A stretch of 64,000 bases of DNA, taken from contig NZ_BMQQ01000001.1 in NCBI RefSeq assembly GCF_014648195.1, positions 666,750 through 730,749 on the forward strand, given 5' to 3'. Of the stretch, positions 35,757 to 44,924 are shown one piece after another (the first letter of the stretch is position 1; each line of letters begins with the position of its first letter). The notes under the pieces were generated by a model. That model was not told where the DNA came from and made no database searches. It saw only the letters and a program-made list of their open reading frames with translations. Source of the DNA: Streptomyces purpureus. GTDB lineage: Bacteria; Actinomycetota; Actinomycetes; Streptomycetales; Streptomycetaceae. The position numbers and the translations under genes were made by a program.

Positions 35757-37295
35757 TCAACCACCGGCCCGTGGCTGGAAGGTGCTGCCCGCGTCCTGCC
35801 GGTACGGCGCGCCCCGCCACTGCCCGAAGTCGAGTTCCCGGCTCGGGTCGTGGGCGACGAAGCTCCATGGTCCGACGTAGACGTTGTCGTGCCAGCGGTT
35901 CTGCTGCTTGTGGGTGATCGCCTCGGCCACCGGTTCGCCCTTGTACGGTGACCAGTCCGGATAGGTGCCGTAGTTGGCCAGCACCGCCATGCGACCGCAC
36001 TTCACCGTGCACCCGACGACGGACGTGTCCAGCACGAAGCGGTTGCTGTGGATGTCCACCCGCTGTGTCTTCCACCGGCAGTCGGCGTGGAGCGGTGCGG
36101 CGGCGATCCCCGGTTGTGCGCAGCGGTCGGTGCTCTTCACCAGCAATGTGCAGGCACCGGAGGAGGTGTTGGCCGGGCTGTTGCAGAACCGGTCGGCGTT
36201 CTCCCACAGGGTGATCCCGGACCAGTTGTTCTCCAGCACGTTCTGGTAGATCTCGATCTTGTCCGTGCGGGCCCTGACGCGTGGTTCGCCGCCGGACTCG
36301 GACAGATAGATGGTCGCGAACGGGAAGGAGTCGCCGCGGTCGGCCTTCGCGCGGCCCTCGACCCAGTTGTTCCGCCGGATCGTGTTCTTCCGGATGACCG
36401 CGTTGTAGCTGGTCTCGTAGATGAGCGCGGCGCCGTCGTTGGCCTCCAGCACGTTGTCCTCGATGCGGAAGTCGGTGTTGTTGGTGTCCGCCCACAACCC
36501 GGGTCCCCGGTTGTCGTGCACCCAGTTGCCGCGTACGTCGGCGCCGTCGACGGCCCAGAACTTGACGCCTCCGGTGCAGCCGCAGCCCGGCTTCCGCCGC
36601 TCCCAGCCGTCGGTGTTGTTGGCCACGATCTCGTTGCCCTCGACCACCAGGTCGCGGATGGGGCCGCCGGCCTTGTACGCGTTCAGTCCGTACTGTCCGT
36701 TGCCCCGCAGGCAGCTGGCGCGGACCCGCTGGCGGGCACCGGCCATCAGCCCCGCGCCGGAGTTGTTCTGGATCGTCGCGTGCTCGATCACCCACCCGTC
36801 GGCCGAGTCATGGTTGACCACCCCCTCGTTCTGCGGCGCCACGAAACCCTGCACGGTCAGGTGCCGGATGGTGACGTCGCGGGCGGTGCCGCCGAACGCG
36901 TACTGGTTGGTCTTCCGGCCGTCGAGCACCGCGCCTGGCGCGCCGAGGTAGCGGTTGCCCTCCTTGGGGACGACCTGGGCGTAACGGTCCGGCGCGAGCC
37001 TGTGCGTCCCCGGTCGAAGCCAGAACGTGGTGTTCGGCGGACTGCTTCTGGTCTTCTCCGCCAGGTCCCCGACCACCGCGGGGTCGACCGTCACCGCCCC
37101 CGCCGGCGCCTTCGCCGGCCCGGCCGCGGGCCTGGCGCACACCCGGGCCACGGACGTGGCGGGCGCCCCGGACGTGGCGGGCGCCGCGGACGGCTCCGCC
37201 CGGGGGCCCGGAGTGCTCGTACAGCCGGTCGCCGCCAGCAGGGCCAGCGCCAGCGGTGCCGCCGCCGACGCCCAGGGCCGCCTCGTGTTCCCCAC
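35757..37295 (-). CDS. Secreted right-handed beta-helix lipoprotein
   Basis: 512 residues from GTG 37295 behind AGGGGGG. The N-terminus RRPWASAAAPLALALLAATGC is a lipoprotein signal with the lipobox ending at Cys, followed by an Ala/Pro/Ser linker. The body has repeated short Asn-rich turns (for example NNSGAGLMAGAR, GNEIVANNTDGW, NVLEANDGAALIYETS, NTIRRNN) typical of a pectate-lyase-like parallel beta-helix. It may bind, trim or epimerise the exported polysaccharide at the cell surface; no catalytic residues can be named with confidence. Confidence 0.85.
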   Translation of the reverse strand: MGNTRRPWASAAAPLALALLAATGCTSTPGPRAEPSAAPATSGAPATSVARVCARPAAGPAKAPAGAVTVDPAVVGDLAEKTRSSPPNTTFWLRPGTHRLAPDRYAQVVPKEGNRYLGAPGAVLDGRKTNQYAFGGTARDVTIRHLTVQGFVAPQNEGVVNHDSADGWVIEHATIQNNSGAGLMAGARQRVRASCLRGNGQYGLNAYKAGGPIRDLVVEGNEIVANNTDGWERRKPGCGCTGGVKFWAVDGADVRGNWVHDNRGPGLWADTNNTDFRIEDNVLEANDGAALIYETSYNAVIRKNTIRRNNWVEGRAKADRGDSFPFATIYLSESGGEPRVRARTDKIEIYQNVLENNWSGITLWENADRFCNSPANTSSGACTLLVKSTDRCAQPGIAAAPLHADCRWKTQRVDIHSNRFVLDTSVVGCTVKCGRMAVLANYGTYPDWSPYKGEPVAEAITHKQQNRWHDNVYVGPWSFVAHDPSRELDFGQWRGAPYRQDAGSTFQPRAGG

Positions 37296-37303
37296 GCGCC
37301 CCC

Positions 37304-39277
37304 CTAGCCGCGGAACCTGAGCACGGTGGTGAACTCCCGCGCCCGCGCAGGGCCGTCGGTGAAGCCGGTGCCGACCAGCGTGGTGGCGGGTTCCTTGCGC
37401 CCGAATCCGGCGGAGTACCAGCCCAGTGGAGGGTCGGTCTCGCCCCGATGCGCCTGCCAGGAGAGTTGCCCGGGCAGGTCGAGCACCGCGGAGCGGTCCT
37501 CGCCGTCCCGGGTCCAGGTGAGCACCGCCCGGTTCGCCACCAGGTCGGCGGCGATCGCCGGGCCCAGGTGGAACGCCAGGTGTACGGCCCGGCGCGGGCC
37601 GCGTACCTCGTCGACCACCCGCAGCTCCTGGCTCGCGGCGGTCAGCTCCACCCGGCGGCGGTGCACGGAGGGCTGGTAACCGTGGTGCTCGGCGCACCAG
37701 CGGGCCGTACCCCCACCGGAGGCGTCGGCTGTCTCCGCGAACAGGACACGGCTGCGGGCATGACGGGTCCACAGGAACGGGCCGCCGGAGACGGACTGGT
37801 CACGGCCGTCCAGGCGCAGGGTGTTGTGGCCGAGGGTCGACCGGAAGTACTGCCGCCACTCGGGCTGCCCGTGGTAGCAGTACGTCCCCGGGTCGGCCAG
37901 CACGTCGACGCCGTCGTGCCGGACCTCCACGGACAGCGCGTCTGCGTGGGCATGCGCGGCGATGGAAAGGAACCCGTGCGGACCACCGTCGCAGCGGCAC
38001 CATATCTTCTCTGCCGGACCGCGCAGGATGGTGAGCCCCGCGTCGGCGAAATGGGCCGGCCGGCGTGCCGGGCGGGTCACGGACAGTCCAGCGGGCTTGA
38101 TGAGCGCGGCCAGGAGCGGGGTGCGCACATCGGTGCCGGTCACCGCGGGCCACCAGTCGAGCCTGCCGAACACGGCGTCCCCGGTGGCCAGCAGCGAGGC
38201 CCAGCGGTCGGTGCCCGTGCCGTCCACGACCAGGCCGTGCCCGTCGTCCGCGTCCCCTTGGCGCGGTGGCCGTAACCGGTTGTCCACGACGGCCGCGAGC
38301 GCGTCGGTCTTCCGCAGCAGCACCAGCCGGATCGACGCGGGAACCGGCCTTCCCGCGGCATCCGCCTCGGCCACGGCGGCCAGGCCGAGCTCCAGCACGA
38401 GTCCGTGGTACTCGGTGGCCAACTCGCGGTTGAGGCCGGAGCCGAAGGTGTTGCCGCGCAGATGCCGCTCCAACGACCGCAGCGCGTCGGCTGCCCAGCG
38501 CGCCGAGGAGGGGAACCATCCGAACGCGCAGGCCGCCGCGTACTGCCCGGCGGCCTCGGCGATGACGTGGTTGTTCGCGGAAGAGCCCCGGCTGGGGAAG
38601 GCGGCCAGCCAGCGCTGGTGGTGCCAGATCTGGTTCAGCGCCACCGGGTTGCCCTCGAACAGCCCGGCCGCGCCCGGCCAGCCGTCGAGCAGCCGGCGGA
38701 TCCACACCCAGGACAGCAGCCGGATCCCCAGCTCGATGCCGCTGGTCCAGTGCACTCCGCGCAGCGGCGCGTTGGCCGCCCACCACGACCGCAGATGCTC
38801 GGCCACGCGCTCGGCGTACCGCCCGTCCCCGGTGATCGCGTAGGCGGCGGCGAGCACGGTGAGGTACTGGTGCCGGGACAGCTCCCAGATCTGCTTGACG
38901 TCCCCGACCGCGTCCTCGTTCCGGTACGGCACGTCGAAGGCGTAGCCCCACGGCGCCCGGCGCCCGGTCTTCGGGTCGTACCACCAGTCCGGGTCGGCCA
39001 GGTCCTCACGGACCACACCGAAATACTCGACGTGCCCGGCCATCAGCCGGTCCGCCTCGGCGACGAGCCGTTTCGCGGCGTCCGGAGGTATCGCGGCGAT
39101 CGTCCCGGCGGGCAGTACGGCGGTGAAGCGGGCGCCGGTCACGCTCGGGCAGTCCGGCGGCGCCGACCGCCACCGCCGCCTGCGCACCGCGTCGCCGACC
39201 CGGCCGCCGACCTCCCGCGGTCCCATCCTCGACAACCGCCGCAGGTACCAGCCCGCACTGCCCGCGCTCATGGTCAT
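37304..39277 (-). CDS. Heparinase II/III-family (alginate-lyase-like) protein
   Basis: 657 residues from ATG 39277 in an ATGA overlap; no signal peptide is apparent. The N-terminal half is an alpha/alpha-toroid (WELSRHQYLTVLAAAYAITGD, HWTSGIELGIRLLSWVWI, SSANNHVIAEAAGQYAAA) and the C-terminal half a beta-sandwich with GGPHGFLSIAAHAHADALS and DPGTYCYHGQPEWRQYFRST. Relatives lie in exopolysaccharide operons and cleave uronate-containing chains. With the uronate-forming dehydrogenase at 47573, an acidic glycan substrate is plausible. Confidence 0.88.
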   Translation of the reverse strand: MTMSAGSAGWYLRRLSRMGPREVGGRVGDAVRRRRWRSAPPDCPSVTGARFTAVLPAGTIAAIPPDAAKRLVAEADRLMAGHVEYFGVVREDLADPDWWYDPKTGRRAPWGYAFDVPYRNEDAVGDVKQIWELSRHQYLTVLAAAYAITGDGRYAERVAEHLRSWWAANAPLRGVHWTSGIELGIRLLSWVWIRRLLDGWPGAAGLFEGNPVALNQIWHHQRWLAAFPSRGSSANNHVIAEAAGQYAAACAFGWFPSSARWAADALRSLERHLRGNTFGSGLNRELATEYHGLVLELGLAAVAEADAAGRPVPASIRLVLLRKTDALAAVVDNRLRPPRQGDADDGHGLVVDGTGTDRWASLLATGDAVFGRLDWWPAVTGTDVRTPLLAALIKPAGLSVTRPARRPAHFADAGLTILRGPAEKIWCRCDGGPHGFLSIAAHAHADALSVEVRHDGVDVLADPGTYCYHGQPEWRQYFRSTLGHNTLRLDGRDQSVSGGPFLWTRHARSRVLFAETADASGGGTARWCAEHHGYQPSVHRRRVELTAASQELRVVDEVRGPRRAVHLAFHLGPAIAADLVANRAVLTWTRDGEDRSAVLDLPGQLSWQAHRGETDPPLGWYSAGFGRKEPATTLVGTGFTDGPARAREFTTVLRFRG

Positions 39278-41451
39278 CGCGCCCTCGCCAACGTCACCGG
39301 AGCGCCGCCGGCCAGGGCGGCCTGGACGGCGAGGGTGGCTGATGTGGTGGCGACCAGCGACTCCAGCGGCACCGGCATCGGCCCGCCGGTCCGTACGGCC
39401 TTGACGAACGCGGCCAGCTCGGCGGACTGGCCCTTGTCCCGGGTCTTGGGCAGCCGCGAGCTGACCCACCGCCTGCGGCGGCCGTCGTACACCGTGGCGC
39501 GGACGAAGTCGTCGAGTTTCAGGACCTTGCCGTCCGCGACAAGGTCGAGTGTCTCCTTGGGGAAGCCGGCCGGGCCGCTGGTGACGTAGCTGAGGGTGGC
39601 GGTGGAACCGTCCGGGTAGCGGAGCACGACCTGCAGGTCGTCGTTGCCGGAGGTGGCGGCCGCGTACACCGACACCGGGTCGGCTTCGAGCAGCCAGCTC
39701 GCCGTGTCGATGAAATGTCCGCCCTCGCCGGCGAACCGCGTGCCCTCGGTGCCTTGCCGGAGGTACCAGCTGCCGTGCCCGAGCCGGCCCGCGTTGACCA
39801 GGTAGCGGAGGCTCGCCGGTCCGGTACGGGCGCCGAACCGTTCCCTCGCCTCCCGCAGCAGGGGCGCGAACCGACGGTTGAAGCCCACCTGCAGCCGGTC
39901 GTTGCCGGACTCCTCCACCGCCGCGAGGACACCGGCCAGCTCGTCCTCGGTGAGGGCGAGGGGCTTCTCGACGAACACCGCCTTGCCGGCGAGCAGTGCC
40001 TTCCGGGTCAGTTCGGCGTGCGAGCTGTGCCGGGTGACCACGAACACCGCGTCGATGGACGTGTCGCCGAGGACGGCGTCGAGATCGGTGGTCGCCGCGG
40101 CGAAGCCGAACTTCCGCTTCGCGTTGGCCGCGGACAGCGCCGTCGTGGTGACGACGGTCGACAACTCGACGCCGTCGCGCTCCGCCAGGTGGGGCAGCAG
40201 CATCGACGTCGCGTAGTTCCCGGCGCCGACGAACGCGAGGCGCACCGGCGTCTTGGCGGCCCGGACCGGACCCTGCTGCACGTTCACGGCGGGCACGGCC
40301 AGCTGCGGGGCAGCCGCCTCCACCGCCTGTTCCGGGTACTGGAACAGCACGGCCACGGCCTTCAGTTCACCGTCCTTCAGGCGCTGGTACGTCTTGACGG
40401 CATCGTCGAAGTCGGCGATGTGCGAGATCAGCGGCTCCACGTCGACGCCGCCACGGGCGACGAGATCGAGGAAGCAGGCCAGGTTGCGGCGCTCGGTCCA
40501 GCGCACATAGCCGATGGGGTAGTCCCGCCCCTCCAGCTCGTACTCCGGGTCGTAGCGCCCGGGGCCGTAGCTGCGGGAGAACCGGACGTCGAGCTCCTTC
40601 TCGTAGTACGCGTTCCACGGCAGGTCCAGGCGGCACTTGCCGATGTCGACGACCCGGCCCCGGTCCCGGCTCAGCCGGGCGGCAAGCTCGACGGGCTCGT
40701 TGCTGCCGCCGCCGGCTGCCAGGTACACCTGGTCCACGCCGTGACCGCCGGTGAGCTCGGCGACGGCGGCTTCCACGGCCGGGGACGCGGGATCGCCGCA
40801 GGCCGCCGCGCCCAGACGCGCCGCCAGCTCGCAGCGCACCGGGTCGGGGTCGACGCCGACGACGCGGACCCCCGAGGCGGCGAGGAGCTGCACCACCAGC
40901 TGCCCGATCAGCCCGAGGCCGATGACCAGCGCCACCTCACCGAGCTGGGGCTCGCCGCGGCGGACACCCTGCAACGCGATCGACCCGACGGTGCCGAAGG
41001 CCGCGTGCCGTGGCGCGAGACCGTCCGGCACCGGCGAGTAGAGGTTCTTCGGCACCCAGTTCAGCTCGGCGTGCAGCGCGTGCTCGTTACCGGCGCAGGC
41101 CACGAGGTCGCCGACCGCCACGTCGTCGATGCCGGCCCCGACCTGCTCGACCACCCCGCACAGCGAGTAGCCCAGCGGCGTGTAGGAGTCCAGCTTGCCC
41201 ATCACCTTGCGGTAGGTGGCGGGGACCCCGTTGGTGGCCACGCTCTGCATGACCTTGGCCACCTGGTCGGGCCGGGAGCGAGCCTTGCCCAGCATCGACA
41301 TGCCGGCCTCGGACACCTTCATCAGCTCGGTCCCGGTGGATATCAGCGAGTAGGCGCTGCGGACCAGCACACCGCCCGGCTTGCACCCCGGCACCGGCAC
41401 GTCGAGCACCGCCAGCTCGCCGCTCCTGTAGTTCTGCACAACCTGCTTCAC
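39274..41451 (-). CDS. Bi-domain oxidoreductase (zinc-type dehydrogenase fused to Gfo/Idh/MocA)
   Basis: 725 residues from GTG 41451 with AAGGAG upstream. Residues ~1-350 are a medium-chain alcohol-dehydrogenase-like domain (VIGLGLIGQLVVQLLAASG NAD site; SLCGVVEQVGAGIDDVAVGD). Residues ~400-725 are a Gfo/Idh/MocA oxidoreductase (RLAFVGAGNYATSMLLPHL; FVEKPLALTEDEL; EGGHFIDTASWLL). This fusion recurs beside heparinase and asparagine-synthase-like genes in polysaccharide clusters and probably makes or modifies a keto or uronic sugar nucleotide. The exact reaction is not established by sequence. Confidence 0.88.
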   Translation of the reverse strand: MKQVVQNYRSGELAVLDVPVPGCKPGGVLVRSAYSLISTGTELMKVSEAGMSMLGKARSRPDQVAKVMQSVATNGVPATYRKVMGKLDSYTPLGYSLCGVVEQVGAGIDDVAVGDLVACAGNEHALHAELNWVPKNLYSPVPDGLAPRHAAFGTVGSIALQGVRRGEPQLGEVALVIGLGLIGQLVVQLLAASGVRVVGVDPDPVRCELAARLGAAACGDPASPAVEAAVAELTGGHGVDQVYLAAGGGSNEPVELAARLSRDRGRVVDIGKCRLDLPWNAYYEKELDVRFSRSYGPGRYDPEYELEGRDYPIGYVRWTERRNLACFLDLVARGGVDVEPLISHIADFDDAVKTYQRLKDGELKAVAVLFQYPEQAVEAAAPQLAVPAVNVQQGPVRAAKTPVRLAFVGAGNYATSMLLPHLAERDGVELSTVVTTTALSAANAKRKFGFAAATTDLDAVLGDTSIDAVFVVTRHSSHAELTRKALLAGKAVFVEKPLALTEDELAGVLAAVEESGNDRLQVGFNRRFAPLLREARERFGARTGPASLRYLVNAGRLGHGSWYLRQGTEGTRFAGEGGHFIDTASWLLEADPVSVYAAATSGNDDLQVVLRYPDGSTATLSYVTSGPAGFPKETLDLVADGKVLKLDDFVRATVYDGRRRRWVSSRLPKTRDKGQSAELAAFVKAVRTGGPMPVPLESLVATTSATLAVQAALAGGAPVTLARAR

Positions 41452-41469
41452 CCGAACTCCTTCGGATTC

Positions 41470-43392
41470 CTAAGCCGTCGACCGAGTGCTCTGGCCGGAC
41501 CCAGAGGTCGCGTCGCGATACCAGTACTCGAGAGTCAGCACATGCCACAGATGCTTGGAGAAGTCCCGCCGCCCGGCGGCGTCCTCGGCGACCATGCGCG
41601 CCAGCGCGTCGCGGCGCAGGAGCCCGGATCCGACGAGCACACCGTCGTGCACCACCTCGCGCACCAGCGGTGCCAGGTCCCGGCTCATCCAGGCGCGCAG
41701 CGGGGCGCTGAAGAGGCCCTTGGGCCGGTAGACGGTCTCCCGGGGCAGGACCGAGGTGGCCGCCTCCTTGAGGACGGCCTTGCCCTGCCGTCCGACGATC
41801 TTGCGATCGCCGGGCACGGCGAACGCCGCCTTGACCACCTCGACGTCCACGTACGGCACGCGCACCTCGGTCGACGCGGCCATGCTGGCGCGGTCCGTGT
41901 ACGTGAGGTTCAGGCCCGGCAGGAACATCCTGGCGTCGCCCAGGCACATGCGGTTGACGAAGTCGTCGAGGTCGTTGTCCTGGTAGACGTCCGCGTGCTC
42001 GGTCAGCACGTCCTCGACCGTCCCGGCCAGGTCCGGATCGACCAGGGCCAGCAACTCGTCCTGGTCGTACATGGTGTAGCTGCGCCGGAACGCGGTCTCC
42101 TCCGGCAGATCGGCGAAGGAGAGGAACCGCTTCGCGAACCGCACCGACCGGTAGCCCCGGCGGGCCGTCGCGACCGGCAGCCGGTCCACGGCCGCGGACA
42201 CCCCGCGCCGAAGGGGCCGAGGGACGCGCCGGTAGCGCACGGCGAGCAGGTTGGCCAGGTGTTTGCGGTAGCCGGCGAACAGTTCGTCGGCGCCCATCCC
42301 CGAGAGCATCACCTTGACCCCGGCCTCGCGTGCGGCCGAGCAGATCAGGAAGGTGTTGATCGCGGCGGGATCGCCGATCGGCTCGTCCAGGTGGTACGTC
42401 ATCCGCGGCAGCAGGTCGAGCACGTCCGGAGCGATCTCGATCTCATGCAGGTCGACGCCGAACCGCTCGGCCACCCGCCGTGCGTGGCGAAGGTCGTCCG
42501 GCATCGCCTCGAACCTGGCGTCCTCGGCGCGGAACCCGATCGTGTAGGCGGAGATCCCGGGCTGGTCGCGGGCCGCCAGCGCGGTCAGGTAGCTGGAGTC
42601 GAGACCGCCGGAGAGAAAGGTCGCCACGGGTACGTCGGAGAGCAGGTGGCGCCGGGTCGACTCCTCGACGACGGCGGCCAGGTCGGGTGGCGCACTGTCG
42701 CGGGCCTCGTGGGCGACGTCCCGGAGGTTCCAGAACCGGCCGCGCTCCACCCGGCCGTCGGGCCGGCATCGCAGCCAGCTGCCCGGCGGCAGCTTCTCCG
42801 CCTCGCGGAGAGCGCAGCGCGAGTCCGGCACCCAGTAGTAGAGCAGCGAGGCCACCAGCGCCGCATGGTCCACCTCCAGCGACCCGCCGGTGGCGGCAGC
42901 GAGCGCCTTGAGCTCGGAGGCGAACACCAGACCCCCACCGCGCCGGAGCAGGAACAGCGGCTTGACGCCGAGCTGGTCGCGGGCGAGCACCAGGTCACCG
43001 GTTCGCTCGTCGAAGATCCCGAACGCGAACATGCCGCGCAGCCGGGGCAGGCAGTCCGTGCCCCAGCGCCGCCATGACTCAAGGAGCACCTCCGTGTCGG
43101 AGGTCCCGCGAAAACGCACCCCGGCGGCGGCCAGTTCGGCACGTAGCTCGGGCGCGTTGTACAGCTCGCCGTTGTACGTCAGGACGAGGCCGCCCGAGGC
43201 CATCGGCTGGGCGCCCGTCTCGGACAGGTCGACGACGGCCAGCCGGCGATGCCCGAGGTGAACTTCGGCGTCACCGGCTGGGTGGCTGTACCGGCCCGCC
43301 CCGTCCGGGCCGCGGTGGGCGAGGGTGTCGGTGAGCCGGTCGGTCACGGCCTTCCCGTCCGGCCATCGGTACGTGCCTGCGATGCCACACAT
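41470..43392 (-). CDS. Asparagine synthase-like glutamine amidotransferase
   Basis: 640 residues from ATG 43392. Cys2 in MCGIAGTYRWPDG is the N-terminal nucleophile of the glutaminase domain, with RRLAVVDLSETGAQPM and LTYNGELYNAPELR. The synthetase domain has the pyrophosphate loop ATFLSGGLDSSYLTAL and MLSGMGADELFAGYRKH. Inside a glycan operon such AsnB-like enzymes are thought to amidate uronic acids rather than aspartate. A housekeeping role cannot be ruled out, but 2-nt spacing to its neighbour argues for glycan modification. Confidence 0.88.
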   Translation of the reverse strand: MCGIAGTYRWPDGKAVTDRLTDTLAHRGPDGAGRYSHPAGDAEVHLGHRRLAVVDLSETGAQPMASGGLVLTYNGELYNAPELRAELAAAGVRFRGTSDTEVLLESWRRWGTDCLPRLRGMFAFGIFDERTGDLVLARDQLGVKPLFLLRRGGGLVFASELKALAAATGGSLEVDHAALVASLLYYWVPDSRCALREAEKLPPGSWLRCRPDGRVERGRFWNLRDVAHEARDSAPPDLAAVVEESTRRHLLSDVPVATFLSGGLDSSYLTALAARDQPGISAYTIGFRAEDARFEAMPDDLRHARRVAERFGVDLHEIEIAPDVLDLLPRMTYHLDEPIGDPAAINTFLICSAAREAGVKVMLSGMGADELFAGYRKHLANLLAVRYRRVPRPLRRGVSAAVDRLPVATARRGYRSVRFAKRFLSFADLPEETAFRRSYTMYDQDELLALVDPDLAGTVEDVLTEHADVYQDNDLDDFVNRMCLGDARMFLPGLNLTYTDRASMAASTEVRVPYVDVEVVKAAFAVPGDRKIVGRQGKAVLKEAATSVLPRETVYRPKGLFSAPLRAWMSRDLAPLVREVVHDGVLVGSGLLRRDALARMVAEDAAGRRDFSKHLWHVLTLEYWYRDATSGSGQSTRSTA

Positions 43393-43394
43393 GT

Positions 43395-44924
43395 CTACCG
43401 CGCCTCCTCGTCGCTGTCCGGGACGCGGGTGGCCCGGACCGGCAGTCGCTCCGTCCGTGGCCGGCCCACCCCGTTGTGCCGGGCCGGCCGCTCGTTCCGG
43501 CCGCTCGGCGCGGTGTGCGGCCCGTCCCACAGCGTGCCGTCGGTCCGGTCGAGCGGATCGGGGTCGATCAGCACGACACCGATCACCGTGATGCTCCGGT
43601 CCGCGAGGTGCCGTGCCACGGTGTGCAGCCACGCCGCGCTGCCGTGTCCGGCGCGCACGACGAGCACGGTCCGGGTGCCGAGGTACGGGAGGCCGGTCCA
43701 CGCCGCGCCGGGTGCCACCGAGCCGACACCCAGCTGGCGCTCCTGATGCGACACGGCTGCGGCCCGCTCGTCGCCGACCACGGTGGGGTCTCCCGGTTTC
43801 GGCCGGCGGTTGGCGAGCCGCCGGCCGGGCAGACCGTCGATGATCACCACCGGCCCCTCGTCCTTCAGCGCACGGGCGAGGTCCAGGGCGATCGCACTCG
43901 TGCTGCGCGCACAGCCCAGTTCGAGCAGCGACACAGGCTCCGCCGAGCCGCGCACGGTACGGGCCAGAGACGCGGTGAGCCTCGTCCGTGCCGCGCGGGT
44001 CTTCCGGCGGTGCCACAGCCCGGCCGGCCGGCGGGGTGTGCGGCGCAGCTCCGCGACGACCGAGGCGCCGAGGTTCGCCGCGATGTCCCGGCGCAGCACC
44101 GGGCGGTCCGCCACCACCGCGCCGACCGCGGCCACCCCGAGCCCGAGGACCAGCCCGAGGGCGAGCCCGATCGCGGCGTCGGTGACAGCGGTCCTGGGCA
44201 GGGAGTGCCGCACCGCGCGCGGCGCGTCCACGATCTGCGTGCCGGCGACGAGCCGGGGCGTGCCGACGCGCGCCTCCGCGGCGCGCCGGCCGAAGTCGGT
44301 GATCCGCGAGGTGAGTTCGGCCCGCCGGGCGAAGAGCGACTCCATGGTCGCCGACGCCTTCGGCCCGCTCTCCGGCGGTCCGTCCCCGATCGCCTTGTTG
44401 ACCCGGGCGAGTTCGTCCCGCATGCGGTCACGCTGGTCGAGCAGGCCGGCGGCCTCGGCGTCCGCGGTCTGCCGTATCCGCTTCACATGGTCCGCGACGA
44501 ACGCGTCGGCCAGCGCCTTGGCCCGGGCCACCGCTTCCGCGTCGCTGTCACCTGTCGCCTCGATCCGCAGCAGGTTGTTGGTTACGCCGGTGCCCACGTA
44601 GTCCCGCATGAAGTCCTCTGGTTGTTCCGTGGATCCGAGGGAGCGCAGAGCCTCACCGGCGATCCGCGTGGTGTGCAGCAGCGCGACATCGGTACGGATC
44701 AGCGTTCCGGGGTCGTTCGGCTGGTCCGCCTGATGTGCGACCAGCACCTTGGTCACCGCGGTCGGCGGTGGCGGCATCAGGACCGCCACCCCCGCGCCGA
44801 TCAGCAGCCCCAGCAGAGCCAGGGAGCACCACAGACGGTGGCGCCTGCGCACGGCGACGACCAGCGCCTGGAGGTCCAGCAGCGGAGCGGCGGTCGACGG
44901 CTCCGCGGTCGTGCTCGTCGTCAC
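43395..44924 (-). CDS. Wzz/chain-length-determinant-like membrane protein, second copy
   Basis: 509 residues from GTG 44924 in a GTGA overlap with the first copy. It starts with a cytoplasmic tail, a membrane helix (HRLWCSLALLGLLIGAGVAV), a periplasmic-type coiled-coil region (VARAKALADAFVADHVKRI ... RDRMRDELARVNKAI), and a second membrane segment (AIGLALGLVLGLGVAAVGAV). The cytoplasmic part resembles a tyrosine-kinase-type P-loop domain (VVIIDGLPGRR, VLVVRAGHGS) but no canonical Walker A is visible. It probably pairs with the neighbouring copy to set chain length. Confidence 0.8.
   Translation of the reverse strand: MTTSTTAEPSTAAPLLDLQALVVAVRRRHRLWCSLALLGLLIGAGVAVLMPPPPTAVTKVLVAHQADQPNDPGTLIRTDVALLHTTRIAGEALRSLGSTEQPEDFMRDYVGTGVTNNLLRIEATGDSDAEAVARAKALADAFVADHVKRIRQTADAEAAGLLDQRDRMRDELARVNKAIGDGPPESGPKASATMESLFARRAELTSRITDFGRRAAEARVGTPRLVAGTQIVDAPRAVRHSLPRTAVTDAAIGLALGLVLGLGVAAVGAVVADRPVLRRDIAANLGASVVAELRRTPRRPAGLWHRRKTRAARTRLTASLARTVRGSAEPVSLLELGCARSTSAIALDLARALKDEGPVVIIDGLPGRRLANRRPKPGDPTVVGDERAAAVSHQERQLGVGSVAPGAAWTGLPYLGTRTVLVVRAGHGSAAWLHTVARHLADRSITVIGVVLIDPDPLDRTDGTLWDGPHTAPSGRNERPARHNGVGRPRTERLPVRATRVPDSDEEAR

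Noticed and set aside
39715-43077. 1120-residue plus-strand frame under the polysaccharide operon
   Set aside because: It lies opposite two well-supported enzymes (bi-domain oxidoreductase and asparagine synthase) and shows no motif of its own.
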